Source: Micrococcales bacterium (lineage in GTDB: Bacteria > Actinomycetota > Actinomycetes > S36-B12 > UBA10799). From it: DNA of 64,000 nucleotides. Under the pieces are notes generated by a model. It was not told where the DNA came from, ran no database searches, and saw only the letters and a program-made list of their open reading frames with translations. The DNA is taken from the NCBI GenBank assembly GCA_016719135.1, contig JADKAV010000010.1:1-64000 (forward strand). Direction: 5' to 3'. Below, piece after piece: positions 1-9,647 of the stretch (positions are counted from its first letter, which is position 1; each line of letters starts with the position of its first letter). Both the position numbers and the translations under genes were made by a program.

Positions 1-1199
1 AAACGTTTGTTCCCGACCATCACCCGTAGGTTGCTGTTCGACCCGATCAGACGCAGGTCGACGGTGGTGATGGGTCGCGGCGCGCCCAGATCCACGGAGA
101 TCCCCATGCCGGGCTTTCCGCCCAGGAAGGGGTCGTAGTAGGTAAAAGTTGTCCAGGCGGTCAGCCGGTCCTTGTCGATGGCACGCCGTGCCCGGCTGGA
201 GAATTCGCCGTCGGCCCCGTACGGGTCGTAGTTCTTGGCCCGCACAATCGGTAAGCGCCGTTCATCGGCCGGCACGGAGGGAACCAGCGCCGCCACCCCT
301 TGCGCGCGGGTCTGTGCCGTGACCGGATCCCCCGGTCGACTGGCCGCATCGGCAAGGCCCATCAGCACGGCCACGCCGGTCAGCGCTCCGACCAGACCGC
401 CTGCCAGCACACGCCGGCGCCGGGTCGTGCGTGGGTCGGCGATCGGCGTTCCCGCCAGCTTGTCGGCGGCCGTTCGCAGGTCTGCGGCGACCTCGGACGC
501 CTGGTCGTAGCCGCCTTGCCAGCACTTGTCGATGACGTCGCCCAGGTCGTCGGGCACATCGGCGACCAGATAGCTCAGGCGGACCGGCCGGCCGTCCTGC
601 TGGGGGGCCACGGGCATCCCGACTTCGGCGTCGAACGGCCATCGAGCCGTCAGGCAGCAGTAGAGCAACGACCCGAGGCCGTGGATGTCCGCAGCAACCG
701 GCTCCAGGTCGGGCTCCACCCCGTACAGGCAGGCGTCCACGCCGTGACCACGTAGTCGCACGCTGCCGTCGGGGGACATCATCAACGTTGCTGGCCGCAG
801 CCGTCCGTGTGTCACGCCCTGCGAATGGGCCGAGGAGATGGCCCGCGCGGCCTGGGCCACCGTGGTCGCCGCAGCATGGGGGGTCATCGGCTCGCGCAAC
901 ACCTCGGGCAGGGCCAGCGACGGCAGCCACTCGGTGATGATGACCAGCTCCCCGTCGGGCTCGGGTCCCACCACGTCCAGCACGTTGGCGTAGCGACGGT
1001 CGGTGATGTGTGCCGCGCGGATCGCGGCCCGGTGCAGCTCATGCATCCGGGGGTCGGAGGCATCAAGGATGCGCAGGCCCACAGTCCGGCGCAAACGGTT
1101 GTCGTAGGCGCGCCACATGCGCGAGGCCTGGACATGGGTGACCAGGTCGATCAGTTCGTAACGCTGTGCCCAGGCGCGGGCCGCGTCATGGGTGGTCAC
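1..1199 (-). CDS. Membrane pseudokinase with C-terminal discoidin-like domain (partial, runs off window start)
   Basis: An open frame runs from a GTG at 1199 to the window edge (about 400 residues visible). The first 250 residues read like a protein kinase, but the key motifs are degenerate: the HRD loop reads HGRLRPATL and the DFG position reads LRGHG, so it is probably catalytically dead. A basic stretch (TTRRRRVLAGG) precedes one membrane segment. The outside part contains a fragment typical of discoidin-like sugar-binding folds (ISVDLGAPRPITTVDLRLIG). It lies downstream of murJ on the same strand. In mycobacteria a pseudokinase is fused to MviN/MurJ and recruits FhaA; here it appears to be a separate protein doing the same job. 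An in-frame TGA just upstream and the lack of other start codons favour GTG 1199. No clear ribosome binding site is visible. Confidence 0.75.
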   Translation of the reverse strand, partial: MTTHDAARAWAQRYELIDLVTHVQASRMWRAYDNRLRRTVGLRILDASDPRMHELHRAAIRAAHITDRRYANVLDVVGPEPDGELVIITEWLPSLALPEVLREPMTPHAAATTVAQAARAISSAHSQGVTHGRLRPATLMMSPDGSVRLRGHGVDACLYGVEPDLEPVAADIHGLGSLLYCCLTARWPFDAEVGMPVAPQQDGRPVRLSYLVADVPDDLGDVIDKCWQGGYDQASEVAADLRTAADKLAGTPIADPRTTRRRRVLAGGLVGALTGVAVLMGLADAASRPGDPVTAQTRAQGVAALVPSVPADERRLPIVRAKNYDPYGADGEFSSRARRAIDKDRLTAWTTFTYYDPFLGGKPGMGISVDLGAPRPITTVDLRLIGSNSNLRVMVGNKR

Positions 1200-1254
1200 A
1201 CAATCCAGAGTAAGTCAGGATGGCTTGCCGATTCGCAACGCGCCGGTCCGCCGT

Positions 1255-1385
1255 TCGGTCCGAAGACAGGGGTTGGAGTTGGGTACGGGGGTTGGACAAG
1301 CGCACGGACGGTGGAGTTGCGCGGCCGTTCTTGGTCCAACGGCTGTGCCGGACTCCAACGCGTGTGCCCAACTCCAACACCGACC
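1255..1385. repeat. Intergenic palindromic repeat, family A, copy 1
   Basis: Between murJ and the pseudokinase lies a block rich in GTTGGAGTTGGGTAC, GTTGGACAAGCGCACGGAC and their reverse complements (GTCCAACG, CCCAACTCCAAC). The same words recur at about 18.46-18.58 kb and 61.01-61.17 kb. The two halves are complementary, so the RNA could fold into a multi-branched hairpin. Confidence 0.7.
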
Positions 1386-1392
1386 CGCAAGT

Positions 1393-3075
1393 TCAGCCCC
1401 GGCGCCCCAACGGCAGCTTCTCAGACACCAGGGACCAGGCCTGCGAGATCTCGCGGACCCTGAGCAGCCGAGCCACCACGACATAGACCAGGACCGCAAC
1501 CGAGCACGTGAGTAGCGTCGCCACCAGAGCCCACCCGGGCATCCCCACGAATCCCAGAGGCACGACCTCATCCTGCAAATTCGACACGAAAGCGGTGAAA
1601 GCCAGATTGACGCCGAAACCGACGACGCCGGCCACTGCCCCGGCGATCAGCAGCCGCCCGAGCACCCAGGCGGTCTGTCGCGCCTGCAGGTGCCCCAAGC
1701 GGCGGTTCAGCACCATCCACGCGAGGCCGAACGTGAACCAGTACGCCACCGAGTACCCCAGAGCCAGCGCGGTGACTTTGAACTCGACCGCAGCCCAGTA
1801 GAACAGCGGCAGCGAGACACCGACCATCAGCACGTTGTAGACGACGGTCAGGAAGAACGGGGTCTTCGTGTCCTCCAGTGAGTACCAGCCGCGCAGCAGC
1901 ACGTAGAACAGCGAGAACGGCAACAGGCCCACGGCGAAGGCCATCACCACCAGACCGGCATAACTGGAGGCGGCACCCGAACCGGCACCGAAACCGAAGA
2001 TCACGCCGGCGATCATGGGGCCGGCCACTCCCAGGCACACAGCGGCCGGCACGATCAGCACCCCGACCAGTCGCATTCCGTCGGCGACGAACGCGCCGAC
2101 CTTCGCGAAGTCCTGCTCGGCTGCCGAGCGACTCATCCGCGGCAGCAGGGCGGTCATGATCGAGATCGTGATCACCGAATGCGGAAGCATGAAGATCAGG
2201 AACGCTTTCTGGTAGGTCGTCAGACCCTGGGCCACCACGTCTGCGCGCGAGGCGAGGACGTTGGCCAGTGTGGCCAGGCGGGTGACCACCAGGAATCCCA
2301 ACTGGTTGACCAGGACCAAGCCGATGGTCCAGATCGCGAGTTTGCCGGTGTGACCGAGCCCGAATCCCCGCAGCCCCTTGACGTAGGCGAAGCGGAATCC
2401 AGAGCGCAACAGCACGGGGATGAGGACCAGCGCCTGCAGTGCCACACCCAGCGTGGTCATGATGCCCAGCCAGGCCACCTCGCCGTCAGTGATGCTGTAG
2501 ACGTCCACCGTGTCGCCGGCGACCCGCAGGAACGCGATGGCAGCGCCGATCACGACCACGTTGTTGACGATGGGCGCGAACATCGGGGAACCGAAATGCC
2601 CGCGGGCGTTGAGCACCTGCGCGAACATCGTGTAGAGGCCGTAGAAGACGATCTGCGGCAGGCACAACCGGGCGAAGGCCAGGGCGAGGTCGAACTCGCG
2701 GGCGGAGTACTCGCTGGTGGCGTACAACTGCACGATCCACGGCGCGGCCAGGACGGCCGCGATCGTCAGCGCCAGCGTGATCAGCGTGACGACGCGCAGC
2801 AGACGGTTGGCGAAACCGTGACCGCCATCCTCGTCGTTGTTCATGTGCCGGACCAGTTGCGGGATGAACACCGCGTTCAGCGCACCCCCGGCGACCAGAA
2901 TGTAGATGATGTTTGGCAGCGAGTTGCCCAGACTGTACGTATCGGCCAGGGTGCCGAAACCGATGGCCGCCACCAGCGCCATGTCCCGTATGAGGCCGGT
3001 GGCCCGCGAGGTGATCGTGCCGGCAGCCATGAGGGCGCTGGAGCGCAGCACTCCGGCCTGTTCACTGGTGCTCAT
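1393..3075 (-). CDS. murJ: Lipid II flippase MurJ (MviN)
   Basis: 560 residues, almost wholly hydrophobic, with the 13-14 membrane segments expected of the MurJ/MviN family of the MOP superfamily. It moves lipid II across the cytoplasmic membrane for peptidoglycan synthesis. Typical MurJ pieces are visible, such as LRSSALMAAGTITSRATGLI near the N-terminus and QVLNARGHFGSPMFAPIVNN in the middle. ATG 3075 overlaps the stop of the DUF6049 gene (ATGA), so translation is coupled. It sits third in the NUDIX-DUF6049-murJ-pseudokinase operon. Unlike the mycobacterial form it lacks a C-terminal pseudokinase fusion; that domain follows as its own gene. Confidence 0.95.
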   Translation of the reverse strand: MSTSEQAGVLRSSALMAAGTITSRATGLIRDMALVAAIGFGTLADTYSLGNSLPNIIYILVAGGALNAVFIPQLVRHMNNDEDGGHGFANRLLRVVTLITLALTIAAVLAAPWIVQLYATSEYSAREFDLALAFARLCLPQIVFYGLYTMFAQVLNARGHFGSPMFAPIVNNVVVIGAAIAFLRVAGDTVDVYSITDGEVAWLGIMTTLGVALQALVLIPVLLRSGFRFAYVKGLRGFGLGHTGKLAIWTIGLVLVNQLGFLVVTRLATLANVLASRADVVAQGLTTYQKAFLIFMLPHSVITISIMTALLPRMSRSAAEQDFAKVGAFVADGMRLVGVLIVPAAVCLGVAGPMIAGVIFGFGAGSGAASSYAGLVVMAFAVGLLPFSLFYVLLRGWYSLEDTKTPFFLTVVYNVLMVGVSLPLFYWAAVEFKVTALALGYSVAYWFTFGLAWMVLNRRLGHLQARQTAWVLGRLLIAGAVAGVVGFGVNLAFTAFVSNLQDEVVPLGFVGMPGWALVATLLTCSVAVLVYVVVARLLRVREISQAWSLVSEKLPLGRRG

Positions 3076-5111
3076 CGGGGTTCGGCCTGCGCAGAGTGGT
3101 CGTCTGCGGCGCGGCGCCGGCGCACGAAGTTCATGGCCAGCAGGAACGCCAGGATGACGAAGGCGCCGGTCACCACGTAGGCCGCGGCGCGGGAGTAGGC
3201 CGTGGTGCGCACCTGGACGGTCACGGGTTCGCCGTACCTGCGCCCGGCCGGGGTGGTGAGTTGAAGCCTCACCGGCAAGGTGCCGGAGCCGACCACCTGT
3301 GCCTCGACCTCCAGGCTCACCTTGCGGCCGGCCGGAACCTCGAACGGTGCGATGTCGGCAGCCACCAGACGCGCCGGCTCGTCGGAGCGCAACCGGATCC
3401 CCACCGTTACGTCTGTGGGCAGGTCGTTGGCCACGGTGACCGGGATCCTGCCGCTGTCGCCGGGCAAGGTGAACGTCCCCGTGGTGGCGACCCTGACCTG
3501 ATCGGTCTGGTTGGCCAACTGTTCGGAAACCGTTCGCACCAGTGCATTGCCGGTGGTGAGATCAGCGCGCCACGCCGCTGAGGTCTGCCGCATGACGGCC
3601 TGTTCGTAACCCAGCCCCGCGGGCTCGTTGAGGATCGACTGGAACCGGCGAGCCGTTCGCTGTTGCACCTGGACCTGCGCCAGGTAGTCGCGGGACAACT
3701 CGCCAATGCGTTGGTCCGGGGAGTACAGCACGCGGGTCCGGGCAACGTCGGTGGCCTGCCGGGCGGCCGCCTGCAGCGTCACGATCCGGGCGTACGGCGC
3801 CTGGTCCAGCGCCCGCAATGTCTGACGCAGGAAGGTGCTTCGAGGCGCCCACAACGGGTCGGGCGCGGCCACCAGGCTGCGTTGGACGTCGGGCAGTTCG
3901 CCGCTGGTCATGGCGACCTCGGCCAGGAACTGCTGGCGGGCGAGTAGTCCCTGGCCGCGGGTCTCTTGTGGGGCGCCCAGGGCGGCCGACAGCCCGGAGT
4001 CGGCCAGCACGACCGGCATCCCGCCCCACGTGGTGAAACCGTCCGGGGTGTATGTCAACCCGGACGGCAGGGTGGCATCGGACAGCAGCATGCTGGTCGC
4101 CCCGGCCTCGCGGAAGGTGCGCTTGGTCGAGGGGGTCGTGATCCCGGCCGCCGGCCACGCCAGCACGCCGCTGACACTGGCGCGTGTCGATGCGGCCACC
4201 TCCGCGGCAGCCGTGGCTGTGGACTGCGTAACCGTCTTGTCCATACCGGCTCTCTGCAGGGCCGTCGCGTCGGGGAATGCGTACGGGGTGGCCACGGACT
4301 GCTGCTTGGATGCGCTGCGTCGTGCCGCGGCCAGCCACTGCTCGGCGGCCGGGGCACCCGCGCCCGCGGTCGACTGCGACGAGGCGGGGCCGGTAGCCAC
4401 GGAGTACCCGTCGACCATGTCCTCGGCGGTCTGCAGAACGCACGGATCGAAGACCCAGGTGATCCGGGAATCACCTGCGTTGTTGATGATGCGGTCCAAG
4501 CGACCTCCGGCAGCCATCTCCGCGGCCGTCTGCTCGCTCAACTGAAGACCCGCGAGGCCCCGATCGGGACGCGAGGTCACCGGCCACAGCCACGCCAGAC
4601 TCACCGGCGTCACCGACCCCTGCGGGAACCAGGGCAGGAAGGTCCGGGTCAGGCCCAGCCGTTGGGTCACCCCGTCGGTGCCGGTGCCGATCACCTCCAA
4701 GCCGGCCACGTAGACCCCGGGGAAGATCAGCGGGAGGTCGTCCAGCGGTAGTTCCAGCGACCAGTCCGCGTTGGTCCGCGGCAACAGCAGGGCGATGGGT
4801 TCGCTGACTGCCAGCGTCGGCGGTCCGTCGCGATCGGCTGCCCCGGCGGTCACAGTGGCGATCTCCGAACGGGTGGCCATCGGCGTCGTGGACAGCAGCA
4901 GGCGCACCTGGATGGAGGCGATCGTGTCGCTGGACGTGTTTCGCAACCGCCCACTCATGCGCAGGGTCTTGCCGGGCTGCGGATTCAGCGGACGCATGGT
5001 CGTGATGCTCAGTTCCACGGAGTCCGTCAGTGTCTGCCGCGGGTTCGCATGGACCGTCCCACCGAACAGCATCAGCAGAACAACCGCCAGTACCGATATC
5101 GCCTTGACCAC
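3072..5111 (-). CDS. DUF6049 family secreted/membrane protein
   Basis: 679 residues. It has an N-terminal signal peptide (ISVLAVVLLMLFGGTVHA), a long extracytoplasmic region, one membrane segment near the C-terminus (AAAYVVTGAFVILAFLLAMNF) and a short basic tail (RRRRAAD). Its place between a NUDIX gene and murJ matches the DUF6049 family, for example the Rv3909 position in mycobacteria. Function is unknown, but the constant linkage to murJ suggests a role in cell-envelope assembly. GTG 5111 overlaps the upstream TAG by one base. A beta-sandwich-like stretch precedes the final helix, as often seen in envelope proteins. Confidence 0.85.
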   Translation of the reverse strand: MVKAISVLAVVLLMLFGGTVHANPRQTLTDSVELSITTMRPLNPQPGKTLRMSGRLRNTSSDTIASIQVRLLLSTTPMATRSEIATVTAGAADRDGPPTLAVSEPIALLLPRTNADWSLELPLDDLPLIFPGVYVAGLEVIGTGTDGVTQRLGLTRTFLPWFPQGSVTPVSLAWLWPVTSRPDRGLAGLQLSEQTAAEMAAGGRLDRIINNAGDSRITWVFDPCVLQTAEDMVDGYSVATGPASSQSTAGAGAPAAEQWLAAARRSASKQQSVATPYAFPDATALQRAGMDKTVTQSTATAAAEVAASTRASVSGVLAWPAAGITTPSTKRTFREAGATSMLLSDATLPSGLTYTPDGFTTWGGMPVVLADSGLSAALGAPQETRGQGLLARQQFLAEVAMTSGELPDVQRSLVAAPDPLWAPRSTFLRQTLRALDQAPYARIVTLQAAARQATDVARTRVLYSPDQRIGELSRDYLAQVQVQQRTARRFQSILNEPAGLGYEQAVMRQTSAAWRADLTTGNALVRTVSEQLANQTDQVRVATTGTFTLPGDSGRIPVTVANDLPTDVTVGIRLRSDEPARLVAADIAPFEVPAGRKVSLEVEAQVVGSGTLPVRLQLTTPAGRRYGEPVTVQVRTTAYSRAAAYVVTGAFVILAFLLAMNFVRRRRAADDHSAQAEPR

Positions 5112-5593
5112 TAGACCTCGCCGAGCATGCCGCGGGCCTTTGCGACCAGGCGGCGCTCGTCACGGTAGGCCAAGCGCGCCGGCACCTCCTCGAAGTCGAC
5201 CCACTGCACTTCGACCACCTCCGGATCCTCGTCGGAGATGACGCCCGAGTCGTAGCGCATGAGGAAGTGGTGCACCGTCTTGTGGATGCGGCGGTCCTCC
5301 ACCGCGAACCAGAAGTCGATGACCCCCAGCGGGGCAACGATCGAGGCCACCAGTCCCGTCTCCTCCAGCACTTCCCGCAGTGCCGCCTGTTCGACCGTCT
5401 CCCCTTCTTCCACATGACCCTTCGGCAGGGACCAGACCAGCCGGTTGCGCCGGTCGTAGCGCGCGATCAGCGCGACCTGCACTGCCTTGTCGTCGCGTCG
5501 CACCACCAGACCACCCGCGCTGGTCTCGTCGACGGTGGCGCGCGACCGCGTCACGTACCGCAGGTTGAACCGCGAGGGTGACGGGTGGGGCAT
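5111..5593 (-). CDS. NUDIX hydrolase (MutT4-like)
   Basis: 160 residues with a complete NUDIX box at about residues 59-81 (GHVEEGETVEQAALREV followed by LEETGL), giving the Gx5Ex7REUxEExGU metal-binding signature. Such enzymes hydrolyse nucleoside diphosphate-linked substrates; the position next to DUF6049 and murJ corresponds to mycobacterial MutT4. It is the first gene of the leftward cell-wall operon and is divergent from the CCA-adding enzyme. The exact substrate cannot be read from the sequence. Confidence 0.9.
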   Translation of the reverse strand: MPHPSPSRFNLRYVTRSRATVDETSAGGLVVRRDDKAVQVALIARYDRRNRLVWSLPKGHVEEGETVEQAALREVLEETGLVASIVAPLGVIDFWFAVEDRRIHKTVHHFLMRYDSGVISDEDPEVVEVQWVDFEEVPARLAYRDERRLVAKARGMLGEV

Positions 5594-5697
5594 GAGTCCG
5601 AGGATAGGCGCAATCGCGCGAAGGGGGGTGACGGGCGACCACGGACCCCGTGTCGTCGCGGCGCGGCACTACCCGCGAACCGGGGACTCACGGGGAC

Positions 5698-5703
5698 TAG
5701 CCT
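5698..5703 (+). promoter_or_regulatory. -10 box for a leaderless cca transcript
   Basis: TAGCCT lies 7 nt before the ATG at 5711 with no Shine-Dalgarno between, so transcription probably begins at or next to the start codon. Confidence 0.45.
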
Positions 5704-5710
5704 GGGGCAA

Positions 5711-7168
5711 ATGACCCGGTCCGCGACGCAGATGCAGGTTCTGCACGCCGCACGTGACGCGGCCCTTGAGCAGTTGCGCCGCGACCGGCCGGTGCTCGAC
5801 GAACTCGGACAGATGTTCGCAGCAGCGGGGCACCAGGTGGACCTGGTGGGGGGCTCGGTGCGCGATGCGATCCTCGGCCGGGGGGTGGAGGATCTGGATT
5901 TCGCCACCGACGCCCGCCCCGAGCAGGTGATCGCGCTGGTCAGGCCATGGGCCGATGCCGTGTGGGACGTCGGTGCCCGGTTCGGCACCATCGGCGCGGA
6001 GTCGAACGGGATGCGACTGGAGTTCACGACCTACCGCAGTGACCGCTACGACGCGCAGTCTCGCAAGCCACAGGTCGAGTACGGCGCGGACCTGCTCTCC
6101 GACTTGGGCCGCAGGGATTTCACGGTGAACGCCATGGCCGTGCGCCTGCCGCAGTGGCAGTTCGTGGATCCCTTCGACGGCCTGCTGGACCTGGCGGTCA
6201 AACGGCTGCGCACCCCGGGCGCGCCGGCAGACTCTTTCTCCGACGACCCGCTGCGCATGATGCGCGCGGCGAGGCTGTCCTCGCAGTTGGGGATGAGTGT
6301 GGACGCGCAGGCCGTCGACGCCATGGCCAACATGGCCGAACGCATCGACGTGGTCAGCGCCGAGCGGGTGCGTGACGAACTGGTCAAACTCATCATGTCG
6401 CCGGCGCCGCGGCCCGGCCTGCAGCTGCTGGTGGACACGGGCTTGTGCCAGCGTTTCCTGCCCGAGGTCCCGGCGCTGGCCCTCGAGATCGACGAGCACC
6501 ATCGGCACAAGGACGTGTACGAGCACAGCCTCACGGTTCTGGATCAGGCCATTCATCTGGAGACCGCCCACGAACCGGCCATCGCCGCGGACTTCGTGCT
6601 GCGGTTCGCCGCGCTCATGCACGACGTCGGCAAGCCCAAGACCCGCCGCCTCGAACCCGGCGGTGGGGTGTCGTTCCACCACCACGAGGTGGTCGGCGCC
6701 AAGATCACGCGCAAACGGATGCAGGCGTTGCGCTTCGACTCCAAGACGATCGACGAGGTCACCAAACTGGTCGGCCTGCACCTGCGGTTCCACGGGTATG
6801 GCACCGGGGAGTGGACAGATGCGGCGGTGCGCCGTTACGCCCGCGACGCCGGTGACCAGTTGCTACGGCTGCACAAACTCACCCGGGCCGACTCGACCAC
6901 CCGCAACCGGCGCAAAGCGGCGGCGTTGCAGCGGACCTACGACCACCTCGAACAGCGGATCTCGATCCTGGCGCAGGCTGAGGAACTCGCGGCCATCCGC
7001 CCGGACCTCGACGGCAACCAGATCATGTCGATCCTTGGGATCGGTCCGGGCCGCGATGTGGGGCGGGCGTACAACCACCTGCTCGAACTGCGGATGGACA
7101 ACGGTCCGATGTCCCAGCAGGAGGCCACAGAAGCGCTGCTTGCCTGGTGGGAGTCCCAGGGTTCCTAG
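5711..7168 (+). CDS. cca: CCA tRNA nucleotidyltransferase (PcnA-type, HD domain)
   Basis: 485 residues. It adds or repairs the CCA end of tRNAs. The nucleotidyltransferase motif is near residues 44-68 (DLVGGSVRDAILG, then DLDFATDA with the catalytic Asp pair), followed by the head/neck region and an HD hydrolase domain (MHDVGKPK at about residue 302). I chose ATG 5711 over an upstream in-frame start at 5585 because it matches family length and sits 7 nt after a TAGCCT box. Its stop overlaps the stop of the convergent transporter gene at a shared CTAG. Confidence 0.93.
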   Translation: MTRSATQMQVLHAARDAALEQLRRDRPVLDELGQMFAAAGHQVDLVGGSVRDAILGRGVEDLDFATDARPEQVIALVRPWADAVWDVGARFGTIGAESNGMRLEFTTYRSDRYDAQSRKPQVEYGADLLSDLGRRDFTVNAMAVRLPQWQFVDPFDGLLDLAVKRLRTPGAPADSFSDDPLRMMRAARLSSQLGMSVDAQAVDAMANMAERIDVVSAERVRDELVKLIMSPAPRPGLQLLVDTGLCQRFLPEVPALALEIDEHHRHKDVYEHSLTVLDQAIHLETAHEPAIAADFVLRFAALMHDVGKPKTRRLEPGGGVSFHHHEVVGAKITRKRMQALRFDSKTIDEVTKLVGLHLRFHGYGTGEWTDAAVRRYARDAGDQLLRLHKLTRADSTTRNRRKAAALQRTYDHLEQRISILAQAEELAAIRPDLDGNQIMSILGIGPGRDVGRAYNHLLELRMDNGPMSQQEATEALLAWWESQGS

Positions 7169-8436
7169 GAGACCGGCGGCGTCGGGCCGATCCGGGTTCG
7201 CAGATACAGCAAGCCGCTGGCGATCATGCCCACGCCGATGGCTGTGGCGGTGAGGTTGGCGTTCTCAGCCAGGGGGTCCAACCACGCCACGAACACCACC
7301 CCGGATACCAGGGCCACGTTGACCGCCACGTCGTAGAGGGCGAACACCCGCCCGCGGTTACCCTCATCGATCCACTCCTGCACCAGGGTGTCGCCGCAGA
7401 CCTTGGCCACCTGCCCGGCGAAGCCGATCACCAGTCCGGCGAAGATCAGCGAGATCACGCTGGCAGTCGCGACCGCCCACCAGCTCACCACGCCGGCGAT
7501 GAGAAAGGAGATCGACGTCCACCGGATGGGACCGATCAGCCTTGACATGTACGGGGTGAGAACCGCACCCAGGAGCGCACCCGCCGCCGCGGCCGCCAGC
7601 ATCAGCGCGAGCTCGTTGAGCGCCCGGTCGGTCTCCTCCGGCGGATTGATGTGCAGACGAAGCAGCAGCACCGCGATGATGGTCCCCGCACCGATCGCGA
7701 TGCGCTGGGCGCTGACCATGACGATCGCGTTGCGGGCCGGATGGCGATGCCACAACTGGGTGGCGCCGTCGGCCAAACCCCGGACCACCTGCCGCGCCGA
7801 CTGCGCGTGCTCGCCGGGCAACGGACCGAACTGGCCGCGTTTGACGCGGGTCGCCAGCAGTCCAGCCACCACAAAGACCCCCGCGGTGATGCACAGGACC
7901 ACCACCGACCCGGTGTCGCCGCCGCCGAGGGCCTGCCGGAGTCCGACCCCAAGGAAAGCCGCCACCGCCGCGGCCATGGTGCCGGCGGTCGGGGCGATCG
8001 CGTTGGCCGTGTAGAGGCTGGGTTCGGGGACCGTCAGTGGCACAGCGGCGGACAAGCCCGCCAGCACGAACCGGTTGATCCCGATGGCTGCCAGCACGCT
8101 CACCCCGAGGCCGAGCCCGGAGTCGCCTTGTGCGGTGAAGTAGACCACGGGGAGCATGCTGATCGCACGTGCGATGTTGCCCCACAGCAGAACCCGCTGG
8201 CGGTGCCAGCGGTCGAGGAACACCCCGGTGAAGGGACCGATCAGCGAGTACGGCAGGGCCAGGATGGCGAACGCCGCGGCGATCGCGCTGGCGCTTGCTT
8301 GTCGCTCCGGGGAGAACAGTACGAACGTCGCCAGCGCCGACTGCAACATGCCATCACCGGCCTGGCCAGTCAGCCGGATGGCGAGCAACTTGCGGTAGAG
8401 CGGTGACCCGAGGGCGGCTTTGAGGGGGTGGGTCAC
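7165..8436 (-). CDS. MFS transporter
   Basis: About 423 residues with roughly 12 membrane helices and an MFS-style loop after helix 2 (GVFLDRWHRQRVLLWGN). It resembles actinobacterial MFS members near ino1; the substrate is unknown. GTG 8436 overlaps the upstream gene's TGA (GTGA), which argues for this start rather than one 16 codons upstream, and for translational coupling to the AbiEi-like gene. It converges on cca with overlapping stops. Confidence 0.85.
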   Translation of the reverse strand: MTHPLKAALGSPLYRKLLAIRLTGQAGDGMLQSALATFVLFSPERQASASAIAAAFAILALPYSLIGPFTGVFLDRWHRQRVLLWGNIARAISMLPVVYFTAQGDSGLGLGVSVLAAIGINRFVLAGLSAAVPLTVPEPSLYTANAIAPTAGTMAAAVAAFLGVGLRQALGGGDTGSVVVLCITAGVFVVAGLLATRVKRGQFGPLPGEHAQSARQVVRGLADGATQLWHRHPARNAIVMVSAQRIAIGAGTIIAVLLLRLHINPPEETDRALNELALMLAAAAAGALLGAVLTPYMSRLIGPIRWTSISFLIAGVVSWWAVATASVISLIFAGLVIGFAGQVAKVCGDTLVQEWIDEGNRGRVFALYDVAVNVALVSGVVFVAWLDPLAENANLTATAIGVGMIASGLLYLRTRIGPTPPVS

Positions 8437-9353
8437 GCGGGTAAGGCTAGCGGCCCGGGTGTCCACAGCCCGCTTGCCCGGCACTTGTCGAGCAGCAGGT
8501 CCATCTCATGCGCGGGATCTGCGTAGATTTCCTTCGCGAACGGTCGGTGGAACTCCAACCCGGTTGCCCGCAGGTCGTCCTCACGCCGCTTCTCGTCGAC
8601 GAGCGCTTGCACGCCGCTCGGGCCCTGATACTTGATCCGGCCATCCACCTCGATCGCCAGTGTCTCCAGGAGGATGTCGATGAAATACTGAGCGCCGCTT
8701 TGGCCCCGCATGGGTACGCCGCAGCTGGGCTCGGGCAGCCGGCGCAGCAGCATGTGCCCGCGGTAGAAGGACTCGGCCGGTGATTCAGCGGCGGGATTCG
8801 CCAGCTTCAGAGCAGGCAGGTCCAAGGTGTGGGTAAGGCGCCGCCGGACCTCTGTGCGGCAGCGTTCGGACGCCAGCTCGAAGCGGTCCGTGGTGTCGGC
8901 GATGCGTCGTGCCACCGCGTCGGTGACCATGAGTGCCTGCGGTAGCGGTAGTTCGCCGGCGATGGTGACCGCGGTGTCGATCAGATCGGTGACCGGACCC
9001 CATGAGGAATCGATCGGGGCGAAGGTTGCCCGGCGGATGCCTCGAGCGGGGCGCGATTTCTTTCCGGCGAGGAGAACGGGCAGGTTCGTCCACTGTCGGA
9101 AGTAGGGGTTGGGCAGATCGTGCACGGCCAGCGCACTGGCCCCGACGGCGTAGTGATTGGACCGCTTGATCAGCCCCGCGGCCACCCGCTGAAGGTATGC
9201 AAGACGGTCGTCGCTGGGGATCGACTGAACGTAGACACCGCGCACCAGTCTCACCAGTTGGCCTGACTGGGTGAGGCTGCGCCATTGCCAGGCGCTCATG
9301 CCTGCTTCCATCGCGTTTGCTCGCGTGAAGGGGGTGTGTAGGTGGTCGGGCAT
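8433..9353 (-). CDS. AbiEi-like domain plus DUF559-type nuclease-like protein
   Basis: 306 residues. The N-terminal 60 residues (WQWRSLTQSGQLVRLVRGVYV) resemble the winged-helix AbiEi-type antitoxin domain common in actinobacteria. The C-terminal 90 residues carry a Vsr/DUF559-like core (AIEVDGRIKYQG, then EKRREDDLRATGLEFHR) of the PD-(D/E)XK nuclease fold. Stand-alone proteins of this architecture are frequent in actinobacteria and their role is unproven. No AbiEii toxin is next to it. Its start codon and 5' region are part of a 300-bp tandem duplication; TAGAGG just before ATG 9353 suggests a leaderless transcript. Confidence 0.7.
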   Translation of the reverse strand: MPDHLHTPFTRANAMEAGMSAWQWRSLTQSGQLVRLVRGVYVQSIPSDDRLAYLQRVAAGLIKRSNHYAVGASALAVHDLPNPYFRQWTNLPVLLAGKKSRPARGIRRATFAPIDSSWGPVTDLIDTAVTIAGELPLPQALMVTDAVARRIADTTDRFELASERCRTEVRRRLTHTLDLPALKLANPAAESPAESFYRGHMLLRRLPEPSCGVPMRGQSGAQYFIDILLETLAIEVDGRIKYQGPSGVQALVDEKRREDDLRATGLEFHRPFAKEIYADPAHEMDLLLDKCRASGLWTPGPLALPA

Positions 9354-9640
9354 ACCTCTAGCAAACCCAATTCCTGTCCGGGCCGGGCCTCGCGCGACGA
9401 CTCTGTGGACGGGCGCCTCCTCAACTGGGCACTGCCTGAATTGAGATTCCCGAATCTGCCATCTTTGTGAGGAAATGGTCCCCGATGTGTCCGGTTGATG
9501 GTGGTTTGGGCCTCACGAAGTGGGCAGAGCGCGGGTGCCGGTGCCCAGTTTCGGAGGCCGAGAGTCCCTAACCTGAAGGGGAGCGGGCCCTGGCTGAGGG
9601 TGAGATCAGCGCTCGACGGTGCCGGCGATGAGGCCCGCCC
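9345..9640. repeat. Tandem duplication, copy A (degenerate)
   Basis: This block is a diverged direct copy of 9648-9955, with a period of about 303 bp (starts at GTCGGGCAT in both). It runs from the start codon of the AbiEi-like gene to a fossil of the last codons of ino1 (minus-strand translation GLIAGTVER then stop). The copy has lost the left half of the ino1 terminator hairpin. Confidence 0.85.
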
Positions 9641-9647
9641 CAGCGAA

